In this document: piece by piece, positions 16,373 through 26,100 of the stretch
How the letters are laid out: each line of letters opens with the position of its first letter
Position numbering within the stretch: position 1 is the stretch's first letter
Source: Leptolyngbyaceae cyanobacterium C42_A2020_001
GTDB taxonomy: Bacteria > Cyanobacteriota > Cyanobacteriia > Leptolyngbyales > Leptolyngbyaceae
DNA: 38,793 nt
Reading direction: 5' to 3'
Assembly (NCBI GenBank): GCA_015272515.1
Contig: JACYLN010000008.1
Span: forward strand, 1-38,793
Program-made: the position numbers and the translations under genes
Notes under the pieces: generated by a model
What the model was told of the DNA's origin: nothing
What the model saw: only the letters and a program-made list of their open reading frames with translations
Database searches by the model: none

Positions 16373-17896
16373 CTAAACACGAGTGGGAAGGGCGGCAACT
16401 CGCTGCCTGGATGGCTTTCGCCCAGTGAGCAGGTAGGCTGCCATTTCACCTTTCCCTTTCACCTGAATTGCGCCCCGGGCTTGGAAGGTGTAGCAATGCT
16501 TGAGGCGCTCGTAGGTAGCAGCCGTAACCTGTATTTCGCCTGGCAATCCGTGGGATTCCATGCGGCTGGCAACATTGACGGTATCGCCCCAGAGGTCATA
16601 AATGAATTTTTTGGTGCCAATCACGCCAGCAATCACGGGGCCAGAGTTGATGCCAATCCGAATGTCGCAGTCGTGCCCCCGTTCCAGGCTAAACATGGTG
16701 ATTTCGCCCAGCATATCCAGCGCCATCTCAGCGATCGCTTCGGCATGATCCTCACGGGGATTGGGCAAACCACCCACCACCATATAGGCATCGCCAATGG
16801 TTTTGATTTTCTCCAGCCCGTGTTTTTCCGTGAGGCGATCGAACCGGGAAAAAATTTCGTTGAGTAAGGAAATCAATTGTGTTGGCGGAATTTTTTCCGA
16901 TAACTTGGTGAAGTTGACCAGATCGGCAAACAACACCGTTGCTTCGGCAAACCCTTCGGCAATGCTGCTATGCCCTTCTTTCAATTGTTCGGCGATCGGT
17001 TCCGGCAGGATGTTAAGCAACAACTGTTCTGATTTTTCCTGCTCAACCGTGAGTTGTTCGTTTGCCCGACTCAGTTGCGAAGTGCGTTCAATCACCCGCA
17101 ATTCTAAGTCTTTAGAGGTTTGGCGCAGTTTGGTAATCACCAGCGCAATCCCCATTAATGCCAGTAACAACAAGCCCGACAACATTGTAAACGTGCCTTG
17201 CAATCCGGCGCGGGTTTGGGCGATGAAGCTATCCAGTGGTCGAGTAATTTCCAGTACACCGCGCACATCCCCCTCTTTCCAATCTTTTTTAGGGCTGCTG
17301 GGATGGGTGTTGTGGCACTCCACGCAACTCGGTTTCATGATGTCGGCTTCAGCATACCGGAGCGATCGCCGCCCCTGAAAATCTTCCACCCGTACAAAGC
17401 GCTCTTTGGGATTTTGCCGCAGAAAGGCGATCGCGGCTGCCTCGAAATCATCTTTGGGACCACCTTCTGCTTTGCGCCAGGGAAACGGCAGATCGCTATA
17501 TAACCGCACCGACATCCCCGGATTTTGCTGGCTAATCGATTTACTCAGCTCGATTAAATAAGTTGCAGGCAGGGGAATTGCCCCTGGTTGAGTGATGTAG
17601 TCGTGGGTAACACTAATGCCGTTAACCTGGGCGCGGCTCACCGCATTCGTACTGTAAAGGGTGCGGGCTTCCTTAATAGCTTGAGCATAGAGGGCAGAGC
17701 TTTGTACCGCTTGCGACTGAATCAGGTCAGACGAGAGGCGCGACATATTGTAAAGGGCACCCGCTAACCCTGCCACAAAGAGAACTGCTAAGAGGAGAAT
17801 CGTCCGGCGGTTCAGAAGGTGAACCAGAAAATTCAGGATTGGACGCAGGATCGGTAGCTTGGAACGCTTTCTAGAACTGGAGGTAGCCAGATTCAT
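16373..17896 (-). CDS. Membrane adenylate cyclase with periplasmic c-haem (DUF3365/Tll0287-like) sensor
   Basis: About 507 residues. Membrane helix 1 (about 32-48) and helix 2 (about 234-254) bracket a periplasmic DUF3365 domain with a CVECH haem-c motif (about 191-195). A coiled coil and a class III nucleotide cyclase domain follow. The catalytic set is complete: metal Asp in LFADLVNF and GDAYM, adenine-selecting Lys in KIKTIG and Asp in IYDLWG, and transition-state Asn and Arg in VNVASR. This predicts cAMP rather than cGMP synthesis. The sensor domain suggests control by redox state or a haem ligand, which is inference. The ATG at 17896 has GGAG seven bases upstream; an in-frame TTG at 17965 would add 23 residues. 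It is divergent from a cyclic-nucleotide-binding protein gene. Confidence 0.92.
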   Translation of the reverse strand: MNLATSSSRKRSKLPILRPILNFLVHLLNRRTILLLAVLFVAGLAGALYNMSRLSSDLIQSQAVQSSALYAQAIKEARTLYSTNAVSRAQVNGISVTHDYITQPGAIPLPATYLIELSKSISQQNPGMSVRLYSDLPFPWRKAEGGPKDDFEAAAIAFLRQNPKERFVRVEDFQGRRSLRYAEADIMKPSCVECHNTHPSSPKKDWKEGDVRGVLEITRPLDSFIAQTRAGLQGTFTMLSGLLLLALMGIALVITKLRQTSKDLELRVIERTSQLSRANEQLTVEQEKSEQLLLNILPEPIAEQLKEGHSSIAEGFAEATVLFADLVNFTKLSEKIPPTQLISLLNEIFSRFDRLTEKHGLEKIKTIGDAYMVVGGLPNPREDHAEAIAEMALDMLGEITMFSLERGHDCDIRIGINSGPVIAGVIGTKKFIYDLWGDTVNVASRMESHGLPGEIQVTAATYERLKHCYTFQARGAIQVKGKGEMAAYLLTGRKPSRQRVAALPTRV

Positions 17897-18170
17897 CAAA
17901 TTTCTCCATTTAGCACCTGACGCTATTGTTTTCAGGTCAGAGTCCTGGTTATCCGGAGATTTCAAAAATTATTTTTCTATCCAGGTCAAGTCTTTCATGG
18001 AAAAAACATAAGAAAATCCTGTCTCCTTACAAGAAGTTCATAAAGATTTCTAATTTTCTCCGGCTTCGACGGTAATCCATTGAATGTGTGAATCTAACGG
18101 ACCTATAAGGCTGTCGTCTGTTCCCTGATTTCTATCCATTCAAGTCCATACGGAGTTGGGAGACTGCTGA

Positions 18171-21100
18171 ATGTTAGGAGCGCATAAGCTTTCACAAGTG
18201 TCTGAGCGTCAGATGCACCTAGTGCGATGGGTGCTAACGGTTGGCTGGATCGCGATGATTGGCTCGTTATTTTGGGACCCTATCTCACCCTACCTTACCG
18301 ATCCGACTGCGGTGTTCAGTCCGTTGCAGTTCGATCCGGATCAGTGTGTGCAGGTGCAGGGGCAATGCTTGCCACAAAAACCGTATTCAATCGGGCTGTT
18401 TGTGTTCTGGTCACTGGTGATTCCTGCTTCTATTTTGATTTTGCTGGTGTTTGGGCATGAAACGTGGCGGCGGATTTGCCCAATGTCGTTTTTATCGCAA
18501 ATTCCAAGAGCGTTGGGAATTCAGCGTAAACGCAAAGTGGAGTCGCGTAATGGTGGGGGGGCAACGCGCTATGAAATGGTGAAAATCCGTAAAGATTCTT
18601 GGCTTGGTAAGTATCATTTATATGTGCAGTTTGGCTTGTTAACGCTGGGGTTAGCGGCTCGATTACTGTTTATTAATTCCAATGCGATCGCGCTGGGGAT
18701 TTTCTTAGTAGCAACCATTATGGCGGCGATCGTGGTGGGATTTCTGTACGAAGGTAAAAGTTGGTGTCAGTACTTCTGCCCAATGGCTCCGGTACAACTG
18801 GTTTTTAATGGTCCGCGCGGGTTGATGGGAACTGAAGCCCATCAAGGTCCGCGCCAAACTGTAACCCAATCCATGTGTCGCACGGTAGATAAAGAAGGCA
18901 ATGAAAAAAGTGCCTGTGTGGGGTGTCAGTCTCCCTGTATTGATATTGATGCCGAACGCAATTACTGGGAAGTCGCTTCCAAACCGGGTCGTCGCTTTGT
19001 GCAGTATGGCTATGTTGGCTTGTTACTTGGTTTCTTCATTTATTATTTCTTGTATGCAGGTAGCTTTGATTACTTGTTCTCTGGAGCCTGGTTGCGAGAA
19101 GAAAATCAGCTTGCGACTTTATTAAGTCCTGGATTTTATCTTGCTGATCGGGCAATTCCGATTCCAAAGGTTGTTGCAGTTCCGTTAACATTGGTTGGTT
19201 TTGTGGTGTTCAGTTATGGTGCCTTAACACTGATTGAAAAAGATTATCGCAAGTCTCTTAAACGGCTCCAGGGAACAGTTTCTAGCCAGCAAGCTACGCA
19301 TACAATTTTCTCCATTTGTACGTTTCTTTGCTTCAATCTCTTCTTCTTCTTTGTCAGTCGATCGCTACTCTCGACTTTCCCGTTTCCGGTACATTTGCTG
19401 TTTAATGGCTTTATTGTGCTGGTCAGTACCTTATGGCTTTCCAGAACCCTCAACCGCAGTTCAGAACTGTATACCCGTGAAAGTCTGGCGAATACGCTAC
19501 GTCGGCAATTAGGCAAACTCACCATCGATTTCTCTCGCTTTTTAGAAGGGCGATCGATGGAAGATCTAAAAGCGGAAGAAGTTTACGTATTGGCGAAAGT
19601 ACTACCCGGTTTCAACCAGGAGCAGAGTTTGCAGGTGTATAAGGGCGTATTGCGAGAAACATTGGAACAGGGCAATGCGGATTCTGCTTCCAGCCTGGAA
19701 GTGTTGCGTCCAATTCGGCAGGAATTGAACATTAAGGATGAAGATCACTTTGCTGTGTTGACGGAATTGAGCAGCGTGGAACCAGATTTGCTCGACCCGA
19801 AGAAGCGCCGCACTCGCGAAAATCAGTTACGGATTGAAAGTTATCGCCAGGCGTTGGCTTCCATGCTGCTAGATTTGCTGGATAGTGGCATGTCGTTGCA
19901 GGAAGCGATGCAGCGGCAGCGCAAACAAATTCAGTTCCTCAAACTGGAATACGGCATGACCAGCGAAGAAGAAGAGGAGGTGTTGAACCAGATTTTAGCG
20001 GGTGAGAAAAGTACGATTTTGCGAAAAGCGGATACGTTACTGGAACAAATGCGGCAGTTGGCAGTTCGCGATCGCGTGTTGGATGATCACGTCCTGGCTG
20101 CTCAAACTCCAGTCTTTAAGTTTCTACGCTTAACCGCAGTGCAACAAAAACAGCAGATTTTAACCAAACAAATGTTGGGTTTACTAGAAGTGCTGGGCGA
20201 CGCGACGGAATCCCTGGAACTGGCAGGAACGACTCGGGCCCTGGCGATCGCGGTTCTGCCAGACATTCTTCAAGCGGTAGACGGGGCACAAACCTGGAAA
20301 ACACGCCTCAAACCAGAGGTGCTGGCAGTGTTAGAAGGAGAAACGCCCACCCCAACTTCGTTAGAAAATGGTCAGTTAAGCCAGTGGGCACCCGATTTAT
20401 CCACCGCTGCCCTTTCTGAATTGAAAGCAACGGATTCTGGTTCACCTGATTTAATTTCGCCTGATTCAAGCAGCACCCTTGCGCTGGAAACAGTTCTAGA
20501 TGAATGGCTCTATGAACTCGATCCGTTGATTCAAGCGCTAGCGCTGTATGGATTGAATGTGCTCAACCCGCAAGTAGCGATCGCAAAAGCCGACCAAGTT
20601 CTCAATTCCCGTAATCAAGGGCACTGGCTGATTCAGGAAACCGCCGAAACTGTGCTGAGTCAAAATCAGGAGCAAATTGACAACGAGGTGCAAACCCTGA
20701 TTGCCCAAATAACGCTGCGCGGTAAGGCGGAGAAGCAAACCTTTCAGCAACCCGTGGTGCGGGTGGGCAGTAGTCCCGTGAATGACATTGTGTTGCCTAG
20801 CCCAGCGGTGGCAAAGCATCACGCCATCTTTTACCTGGATGGGGAAGATTACAGCGTGTTGGATTTGGGTAGCACCGATCGCGGCTTGTATGTGGGCAAC
20901 AAACATTTGAGCAGCGATCGCGATCGTCTGGTACAAGGAGAACGCATCAAATTTGGTGAATCCGCTGACCCCAGCATCACCGTTTATTGGGACAAACAAC
21001 CCCCGCTCAAAAAAGCCCCCACTGAAACATTGGGCACGCTGGATAAAGTCATGCTGCTGTACGAAAGCCGCTTTTTCCGTTCCCTCAACCCCGATGCGCT

Positions 21101-21479
21101 GATTGAACTGGGGCGAGATGCGATCGTCAAAATTTACCCCCGTGGCGATCGCATGTGTCAGGCAGGCGATCCCTCCGATTCCATTCTGCTGCTAATCGAC
21201 GGCACTGCCGAAGTGGTGATTCAGCGCGGCGATGCCCAGCAAACCGTGGGCATGGTGAACGTGGGCGAAACCATCGGTGAAATGGGCGTACTCACTCGAC
21301 AAAAGCGCTCTGCGTCGGTAATTTCTGTATCCGATTATTGCCGCGCCCTCGTCATCCAAGCCGATCGCTTCGATACGGTTTTGCGCCAAGATCCAGAAGT
21401 TTCCAGAAATCTGCTTGTGGTGCTCAGTAGCCGCCTGCAAAGCATGACCAGCAAAATTAAAGCGACAGCAAAGGCATAG
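18171..21479 (+). CDS. Membrane Fe-S protein with FHA and cyclic-nucleotide-binding domains
   Basis: A 1102-residue multidomain protein. Several membrane helices in the first 420 residues carry a NapH/NosR/CcoG-like core with WCQYFCP (Cys199, Cys203) and a second cluster site of Cys236, Cys249, Cys252 and Cys256 (CVGCQSPC), suggesting Fe-S centres. A soluble, mostly helical region without recognised motifs spans about 430-850. An FHA domain (about 862-935, with RVGSSPVNDIVL and the SVLDLGSTD strand) precedes a C-terminal CNMP domain (about 957-1085). Its phosphate-binding cassette is intact: GEMGVL with Glu1037 and RSA with Arg1046, so cAMP binding is plausible. The divergent adenylate cyclase, 274 bp away, suggests a signal source. 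Phosphothreonine recognition by FHA is also expected. Function is unknown. Confidence 0.85.
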   Translation: MLGAHKLSQVSERQMHLVRWVLTVGWIAMIGSLFWDPISPYLTDPTAVFSPLQFDPDQCVQVQGQCLPQKPYSIGLFVFWSLVIPASILILLVFGHETWRRICPMSFLSQIPRALGIQRKRKVESRNGGGATRYEMVKIRKDSWLGKYHLYVQFGLLTLGLAARLLFINSNAIALGIFLVATIMAAIVVGFLYEGKSWCQYFCPMAPVQLVFNGPRGLMGTEAHQGPRQTVTQSMCRTVDKEGNEKSACVGCQSPCIDIDAERNYWEVASKPGRRFVQYGYVGLLLGFFIYYFLYAGSFDYLFSGAWLREENQLATLLSPGFYLADRAIPIPKVVAVPLTLVGFVVFSYGALTLIEKDYRKSLKRLQGTVSSQQATHTIFSICTFLCFNLFFFFVSRSLLSTFPFPVHLLFNGFIVLVSTLWLSRTLNRSSELYTRESLANTLRRQLGKLTIDFSRFLEGRSMEDLKAEEVYVLAKVLPGFNQEQSLQVYKGVLRETLEQGNADSASSLEVLRPIRQELNIKDEDHFAVLTELSSVEPDLLDPKKRRTRENQLRIESYRQALASMLLDLLDSGMSLQEAMQRQRKQIQFLKLEYGMTSEEEEEVLNQILAGEKSTILRKADTLLEQMRQLAVRDRVLDDHVLAAQTPVFKFLRLTAVQQKQQILTKQMLGLLEVLGDATESLELAGTTRALAIAVLPDILQAVDGAQTWKTRLKPEVLAVLEGETPTPTSLENGQLSQWAPDLSTAALSELKATDSGSPDLISPDSSSTLALETVLDEWLYELDPLIQALALYGLNVLNPQVAIAKADQVLNSRNQGHWLIQETAETVLSQNQEQIDNEVQTLIAQITLRGKAEKQTFQQPVVRVGSSPVNDIVLPSPAVAKHHAIFYLDGEDYSVLDLGSTDRGLYVGNKHLSSDRDRLVQGERIKFGESADPSITVYWDKQPPLKKAPTETLGTLDKVMLLYESRFFRSLNPDALIELGRDAIVKIYPRGDRMCQAGDPSDSILLLIDGTAEVVIQRGDAQQTVGMVNVGETIGEMGVLTRQKRSASVISVSDYCRALVIQADRFDTVLRQDPEVSRNLLVVLSSRLQSMTSKIKATAKA

Positions 21480-21571
21480 AATAGAGCACGAAACAATCAA
21501 TTGTTTGCAGCAATTCTGGCTGATAGATTGGTGCAGGTAATTAAATCGAGGTCTAAAGTTGCTCCTAAATC

Positions 21572-22765
21572 ATGCTTGCCCTGGAAATTTTGCTCATCCT
21601 GCTAATCGCTGGAGGCAACGCCTTTTACCTGGCGTGTGCTTTTTTCACCTATCGATTTTTTGGGGAGAAGAGGAGGCAGGGGGCAGGAGTTGAGAGTGAA
21701 ATTCCATCCACCCATTCCCCCCCCCACCCATCTACCCATTCACCCATGCCCTCTCCCCCCGTTTCTATCCTTGTTCCAGTTTGTGGGCTGGATGCGGGTG
21801 CCTGGGAGAACTGGTCGTCTCTGTGTACGCAAAATTACCCAGATTATGACGTGCTGTTTGGCGTGGTTGATCTAGAAGATCCAGCGGTTCCGGTGATTCA
21901 ACAGTTAAAGGCAACCTATCCTAATAAAGTGCGGTTGTTCACTGGTTTAGAGCCGCGTGGCATTAACCATAAGGACAGCAGTCTTAGCTATTTGCTGGAG
22001 GAAACGGATCACGAGATTTTAATCTTTGTAGATAGCGATATTCGCGTCCATGCTGACTACATTCATACGGTGACGACTCCTCTGGCAGATGCAAAAGTGG
22101 GGATGGTGACCTGTGCCTATGTTGGCTACAATCCGCAGTCATTAGGAGCGGCGATCGCCTCCTTTGGGCGCTGTTTTGATTTCATCCCCAGTTTGCTAAT
22201 TGCGCGGGCGATTGATGGCGGGCTGAAATGCGCCGTGGGTACAACGATCGCCACCCGTCGCGATGCCCTCAATGCTTATGGCGGTTTGCATCTGAATCGT
22301 ATTGGTTCTGACTACAACATTGGCAAACGGGCAGCCCAGGCAGGCTACATTGTGGAGCTTTCCCCCTATGTGCTGGAGTCGGATACGGGGACGGAAAGGG
22401 TGGGGGAAGTGTATCGCCGGGAACTGCGCTGGGCACGCACCATTCGCTTCAATCGGGGTGTTCAGTATTACTCGATGATTTTTTGCTACGGCATTGTGTT
22501 TTGTCTACCCCTGTTGCTGGTGTCGGGGTTTGCTAGCTGGGCGATCGCGCTCTCATTGGCAACGCTGGCAATTCGCTATTTGCAGGTGCTCATCTCCATT
22601 TCCAGCATGAATGCTCCTCGCTTGGTTCCCTGGCTCTGGGCGTTGCCATTACGGGATGTGCTCAGTTTTGTGATTTGGCTAGTGGGCGCTTACGGGCAAA
22701 AGGTATACTGGCGCGGCAGACAGTTAAGAGTGTATGAAGATGGACTTATTACTCAGTGGGAGTAA
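21572..22765 (+). CDS. Ceramide-glucosyltransferase-like family 2/21 glycosyltransferase
   Basis: A 397-residue membrane enzyme. An N-terminal helix leads to a GT-A domain with VSILVPVCG, the DxD-like FVDSD (Asp154, Asp156), a later catalytic Asp247 in GSDYNIG and the processivity-type motif R283-ELRW. Three or so C-terminal helices anchor it. This pattern matches GT21 ceramide glucosyltransferases and HpnI-like hopanoid or glycolipid enzymes. The acceptor lipid is unknown, and no hpn gene is in the window. Residues about 36-62 are an odd Pro/Ser/Thr/His tract encoded by simple-sequence DNA between the anchor and the catalytic domain. It ends 89 bp before the multi-PAS kinase. Confidence 0.88.
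   Translation: MLALEILLILLIAGGNAFYLACAFFTYRFFGEKRRQGAGVESEIPSTHSPPHPSTHSPMPSPPVSILVPVCGLDAGAWENWSSLCTQNYPDYDVLFGVVDLEDPAVPVIQQLKATYPNKVRLFTGLEPRGINHKDSSLSYLLEETDHEILIFVDSDIRVHADYIHTVTTPLADAKVGMVTCAYVGYNPQSLGAAIASFGRCFDFIPSLLIARAIDGGLKCAVGTTIATRRDALNAYGGLHLNRIGSDYNIGKRAAQAGYIVELSPYVLESDTGTERVGEVYRRELRWARTIRFNRGVQYYSMIFCYGIVFCLPLLLVSGFASWAIALSLATLAIRYLQVLISISSMNAPRLVPWLWALPLRDVLSFVIWLVGAYGQKVYWRGRQLRVYEDGLITQWE
21675..21765 (+). repeat. Simple-sequence insert inside the glycosyltransferase gene
   Basis: A purine-rich GGAGGCAGGG stretch passes into CCACCCATCTACCCATTC units. It includes a 15-mer (21694-21708) that is the exact reverse complement of intergenic 13143-13157. The reading frame stays open, adding a Pro/Ser/Thr/His linker. 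Confidence 0.65.
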
Positions 22766-22854
22766 CCAAGAATCGCGGTATCACAAGCAAAATTGGGAAG
22801 TCTAGATTATGTGCGTTTGATTGTTGCTCTACCCTTCGTGCTTCAGAATTCAGT

Positions 22855-25800
22855 ATGCATCAGCCGTTTAAGGACGTTCTACCTGAAACTTCACTTTTGA
22901 ATCCTGCCCCTTTTTTTCAGTTGTCCTGGGATCTCTTGAGTGTCTTGACCCAGGATGGTGATTTCAAACTCGTGAACCCCGCCTGGGAAGCAGTTTTAGG
23001 CTGGACACCTGCCGAATTACTGGAACAGTCTTGGTTAGAGCGGGTTCATCTCAACGATCGCGCCCAAACCCTGGTTGCCCTCAGTCGCCTTGCCGATTCC
23101 GACTGCGCGGTTGTCACTTTTGAAAATCGGTTTCAGCATCAGTATGGACATTATTGCTGGTTATCCTGGCGAGTGGCGATCGCGCCCGATCAGCAGTTAT
23201 ACGCCGCCGTAAAAGATATTACCCCTCAAAAGCTCAACGCCCAACTCAGCGACGAAATTAAACACCAGCAATATACCGAAGCAGCGCTTAAAGCCTCCAA
23301 AATTCAACTGGAATGGCAATTTCAAGAACAGGAGAACGCCCTTAGAAACGCAATTGCACGCCTCGAAAAGGAAATTGCCGAGCGGAAACAAATTGAACAG
23401 ACACTGGCAACCAGCGATGCGCGCCTCAAAAATATTGCTGCCAATATTCCAGGTGCCATTTTTCAGTTTTGCCACAACAGCGGCAGGTGGCAAATGGATT
23501 ACATCAGTGATGGCATCTGGAACATCATGGGTATTCGAGCTGAGGATGTGATTAAGGATTTATCGGCTTTCACCGCCCGCATCCATCCCCAAGACTTGCG
23601 GCAATACATCGCATCAGTGGCAGACGCAGTTGAAAATCTCACCCCCTGGCACTACGAAGGCCGGTTAATTAAACCCAGTGGGCAGGTGCGGTGGCTTCAG
23701 GGAGACGCAACCCCAAGCCAAACTCCTACGGGAGAAGTCGCGTTTTGTGGAGTGTTTCTTGACATTACCGATCGCAAAGAAGCCGAAATTGCATTGCAGC
23801 AGGCAAAACAGGATTTAGAAGGGAAAATTGCAGAGCGCACCCAAGAACTACAGCAGGTCATTGCTCAACTTGATCAGGATAATCAGGAGCGCGATCGCGT
23901 TTTACAGGAACGGGAAGCAGCCGAAATGCGGTTGCACGATCGCGAACAGTTTCTTCGCAACATTTACGAAAGCGTCAACCACGAAATTTTTGTGATTGAT
24001 ATCGATGAGAATCAAGAATTTCGCCACGCCGGACTCAATCGCTTTGCCGAACAAGTCACCGGATTCCGCACAAAGGATGTGGTCGGCAAAACCATGCAGG
24101 AAATATTTGGAGTGGAAGAAGGCAATGGAATTTGTCAGCGATTTCAGGAATGTGTTCAGACCCGCTCAACCATCATTTACGAAGAGTGTTTGACCTTCCA
24201 AAATCAACCGACTTGGTGGCTCACTACTCTCAGCCCCTTACAAGACAACAACAAACGCATTTATCGCTTAGTTGGCACTGCGTTTGACATCAGCGATCGC
24301 ATCAAAGCCGAACAAGAACTCAAAGAATCTAAACACCTCCTGCAACTAGTCTTCAACACCCTGCCTCAGCGCGTCTTTTGGAAAGACAAAACCTGTCGTT
24401 ACCTGGGTTGTAATACACTATTCGCCAGAGATGCTGGATTCTCATCTCCTGATCAAATTGTTGGTAAAGATGACTATGCATTGCCCTGGAAAGCACTTGC
24501 AGAAACACTTCAGCAAGAAGATCTGACCGTCATGCAAAACAACACTCCAAAAATTAATTTTGAGGAATTAAAATGTTTGGGCACTGGCGAGATGATGTGG
24601 CTACGGAAAAATAAAATTCCTTTACACAACGAACAAGGAGAAGTGATTGGCATTTTTGGTTCCTACGAAGATATCAGCGAAACCAAACAGCAAGAAGCTG
24701 AACGTAAACGGGCAGAAGAACAACTGCGGCAAAGCGAACAACGCTTTCGAGATGTTTCCGAAGCGGCTGGAGAGTATTTGTGGGACATTGACGCGAATGG
24801 AGTTTATACCTTCGTCACTGATAAAACCAAACAGGTGAAAGGATACAGCCCTGATGAACTTTTGGGACGCGCGCTTTTTGAGTTTATGCCGCCTGAAGAC
24901 GTTGCAGGAGTGCAGCAAACTCTACAGACAGCCGTTGTTCAAAAAAGCAGCTTTAAACTACAACACCGAGATATTACCCCGGATGGCGAAATCGTTTGGG
25001 AAGAAGTAAACGGCGTTCCTTTGCTAGATGCTCAGGGAGAACTGATTGGCTTTCGTGGAACCGGATTGAGTATCACCGAACGCAAACAAGCCGAAGAAGC
25101 TCTGCGCCAATCGGAAGCGGAATTACGCCAGCAAACTCAGGAGTTAGAACAAACGCTCCACGAACTTCAGCGCACTCAGGCACAACTGGTGCAGAGCGAA
25201 AAAATGTCTAGCTTGGGGCAATTAGTGGCTGGCGTTGCCCACGAAATCAATAATCCAGTGAATTTTATTCATGGCAACCTGCTCCACGCTGAACAATATG
25301 CCCAAGATTTATTGGAACTTTTACACCTCTACCGACGGCACTGCTCTCTGCCTCCTGCCCACATTCAAGAACGAGAAGAAGATATAGATCTGGAGTTTTT
25401 AATTGCGGATTTACCCAAGCTGCTGATGTCGATGAAAGTTGGTGCCGAGCGCATTCGTGAAATTGTCAAATCGCTTCGTACTTTCTCGCGGTTAGATGAA
25501 GCAGAATTTAAAACTGTTGATATTCATGATGGGATTGAGAGCACGCTGATGATTCTACAGAATCGCCTCAAACCTAAGTCGAATATTCCAACTATTCAAG
25601 TTATTAAGAACTATGGAGAATTACCTCCTGTGGAATGTTACGCCGGACAGTTGAATCAGGTGTTTATGAATATTTTGAGTAACGCGATCGATGCGTTAGA
25701 AGAGTGTTTGGCAGTTAAGAATCGAGAGCCAGAAGGTTATGGAGACTACTCTCCAACCATTCAAATTTCTACAGAACTTTCTATTAACAACACCGCAATT

Positions 25801-26031
25801 ATTCGCATTGCTGATAATGGATTGGGAATGTCTAAAGCAACTCAAGAGCGGCTGTTTGATCCATTTTTTACAACCAAGCAAGTAGGGAAAGGAACCGGGC
25901 TGGGAATGTCTATCAGCTATCAGATTGTAACGGAGAAACATGATGGGTTTCTTACCTGTCTCTCGGTTCCTGGTGAAGGAGCGGAATTTATTATCGAAAT
26001 TCCCATTTGCCAAAACATTTCAAAGCCGTGA
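22855..26031 (+). CDS. Five-PAS sensor histidine kinase
   Basis: About 1058 residues, soluble. Five PAS-type sensory units are visible. They start near FQLSWDLLSVLTQDG, ARLKNIAANIPGAIFQF, REQFLRNIYESVNHEIF, LLQLVFNTLPQRVFW and RFRDVSEAAGEYLWDI, and four of them close with a PAC-type strand ending DIT/DIS/SIT before ER, DR or ET. Coiled coils join several of them. The kinase core has His in GVAHEINNP and an HATPase with NQVFMNILSNAIDAL, DNGLGM and GKGTGLGMS. The core is strikingly similar to that of the HNOBA kinase at 157-1593, down to VDIHDGIESTLMILQNRLK, so the two share recent ancestry and may share targets. The ATG at 22855 is chosen because the in-frame sequence upstream from 22756 looks non-coding. 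No response regulator is adjacent. Confidence 0.93.
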   Translation: MHQPFKDVLPETSLLNPAPFFQLSWDLLSVLTQDGDFKLVNPAWEAVLGWTPAELLEQSWLERVHLNDRAQTLVALSRLADSDCAVVTFENRFQHQYGHYCWLSWRVAIAPDQQLYAAVKDITPQKLNAQLSDEIKHQQYTEAALKASKIQLEWQFQEQENALRNAIARLEKEIAERKQIEQTLATSDARLKNIAANIPGAIFQFCHNSGRWQMDYISDGIWNIMGIRAEDVIKDLSAFTARIHPQDLRQYIASVADAVENLTPWHYEGRLIKPSGQVRWLQGDATPSQTPTGEVAFCGVFLDITDRKEAEIALQQAKQDLEGKIAERTQELQQVIAQLDQDNQERDRVLQEREAAEMRLHDREQFLRNIYESVNHEIFVIDIDENQEFRHAGLNRFAEQVTGFRTKDVVGKTMQEIFGVEEGNGICQRFQECVQTRSTIIYEECLTFQNQPTWWLTTLSPLQDNNKRIYRLVGTAFDISDRIKAEQELKESKHLLQLVFNTLPQRVFWKDKTCRYLGCNTLFARDAGFSSPDQIVGKDDYALPWKALAETLQQEDLTVMQNNTPKINFEELKCLGTGEMMWLRKNKIPLHNEQGEVIGIFGSYEDISETKQQEAERKRAEEQLRQSEQRFRDVSEAAGEYLWDIDANGVYTFVTDKTKQVKGYSPDELLGRALFEFMPPEDVAGVQQTLQTAVVQKSSFKLQHRDITPDGEIVWEEVNGVPLLDAQGELIGFRGTGLSITERKQAEEALRQSEAELRQQTQELEQTLHELQRTQAQLVQSEKMSSLGQLVAGVAHEINNPVNFIHGNLLHAEQYAQDLLELLHLYRRHCSLPPAHIQEREEDIDLEFLIADLPKLLMSMKVGAERIREIVKSLRTFSRLDEAEFKTVDIHDGIESTLMILQNRLKPKSNIPTIQVIKNYGELPPVECYAGQLNQVFMNILSNAIDALEECLAVKNREPEGYGDYSPTIQISTELSINNTAIIRIADNGLGMSKATQERLFDPFFTTKQVGKGTGLGMSISYQIVTEKHDGFLTCLSVPGEGAEFIIEIPICQNISKP

Positions 26032-26100
26032 ATGCTACATGCTGACAGTCCTTGTAAGTTGAGCTAAGACAGTGGAGAGTTTCGTCGTCCTGGCTCTGTC

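Noticed and set aside
16358-17503. Plus-strand open frames opposite the adenylate cyclase gene
   Set aside because: They are shadow frames; the minus strand holds a complete cyclase with intact catalytic motifs.
18018-18170. CRP-type TGTGA-N6-TCACA site between the cyclase and the cNMP-binding protein genes
   Set aside because: Only a lone TGTGA (near 18085) is present; the second half-site is missing.
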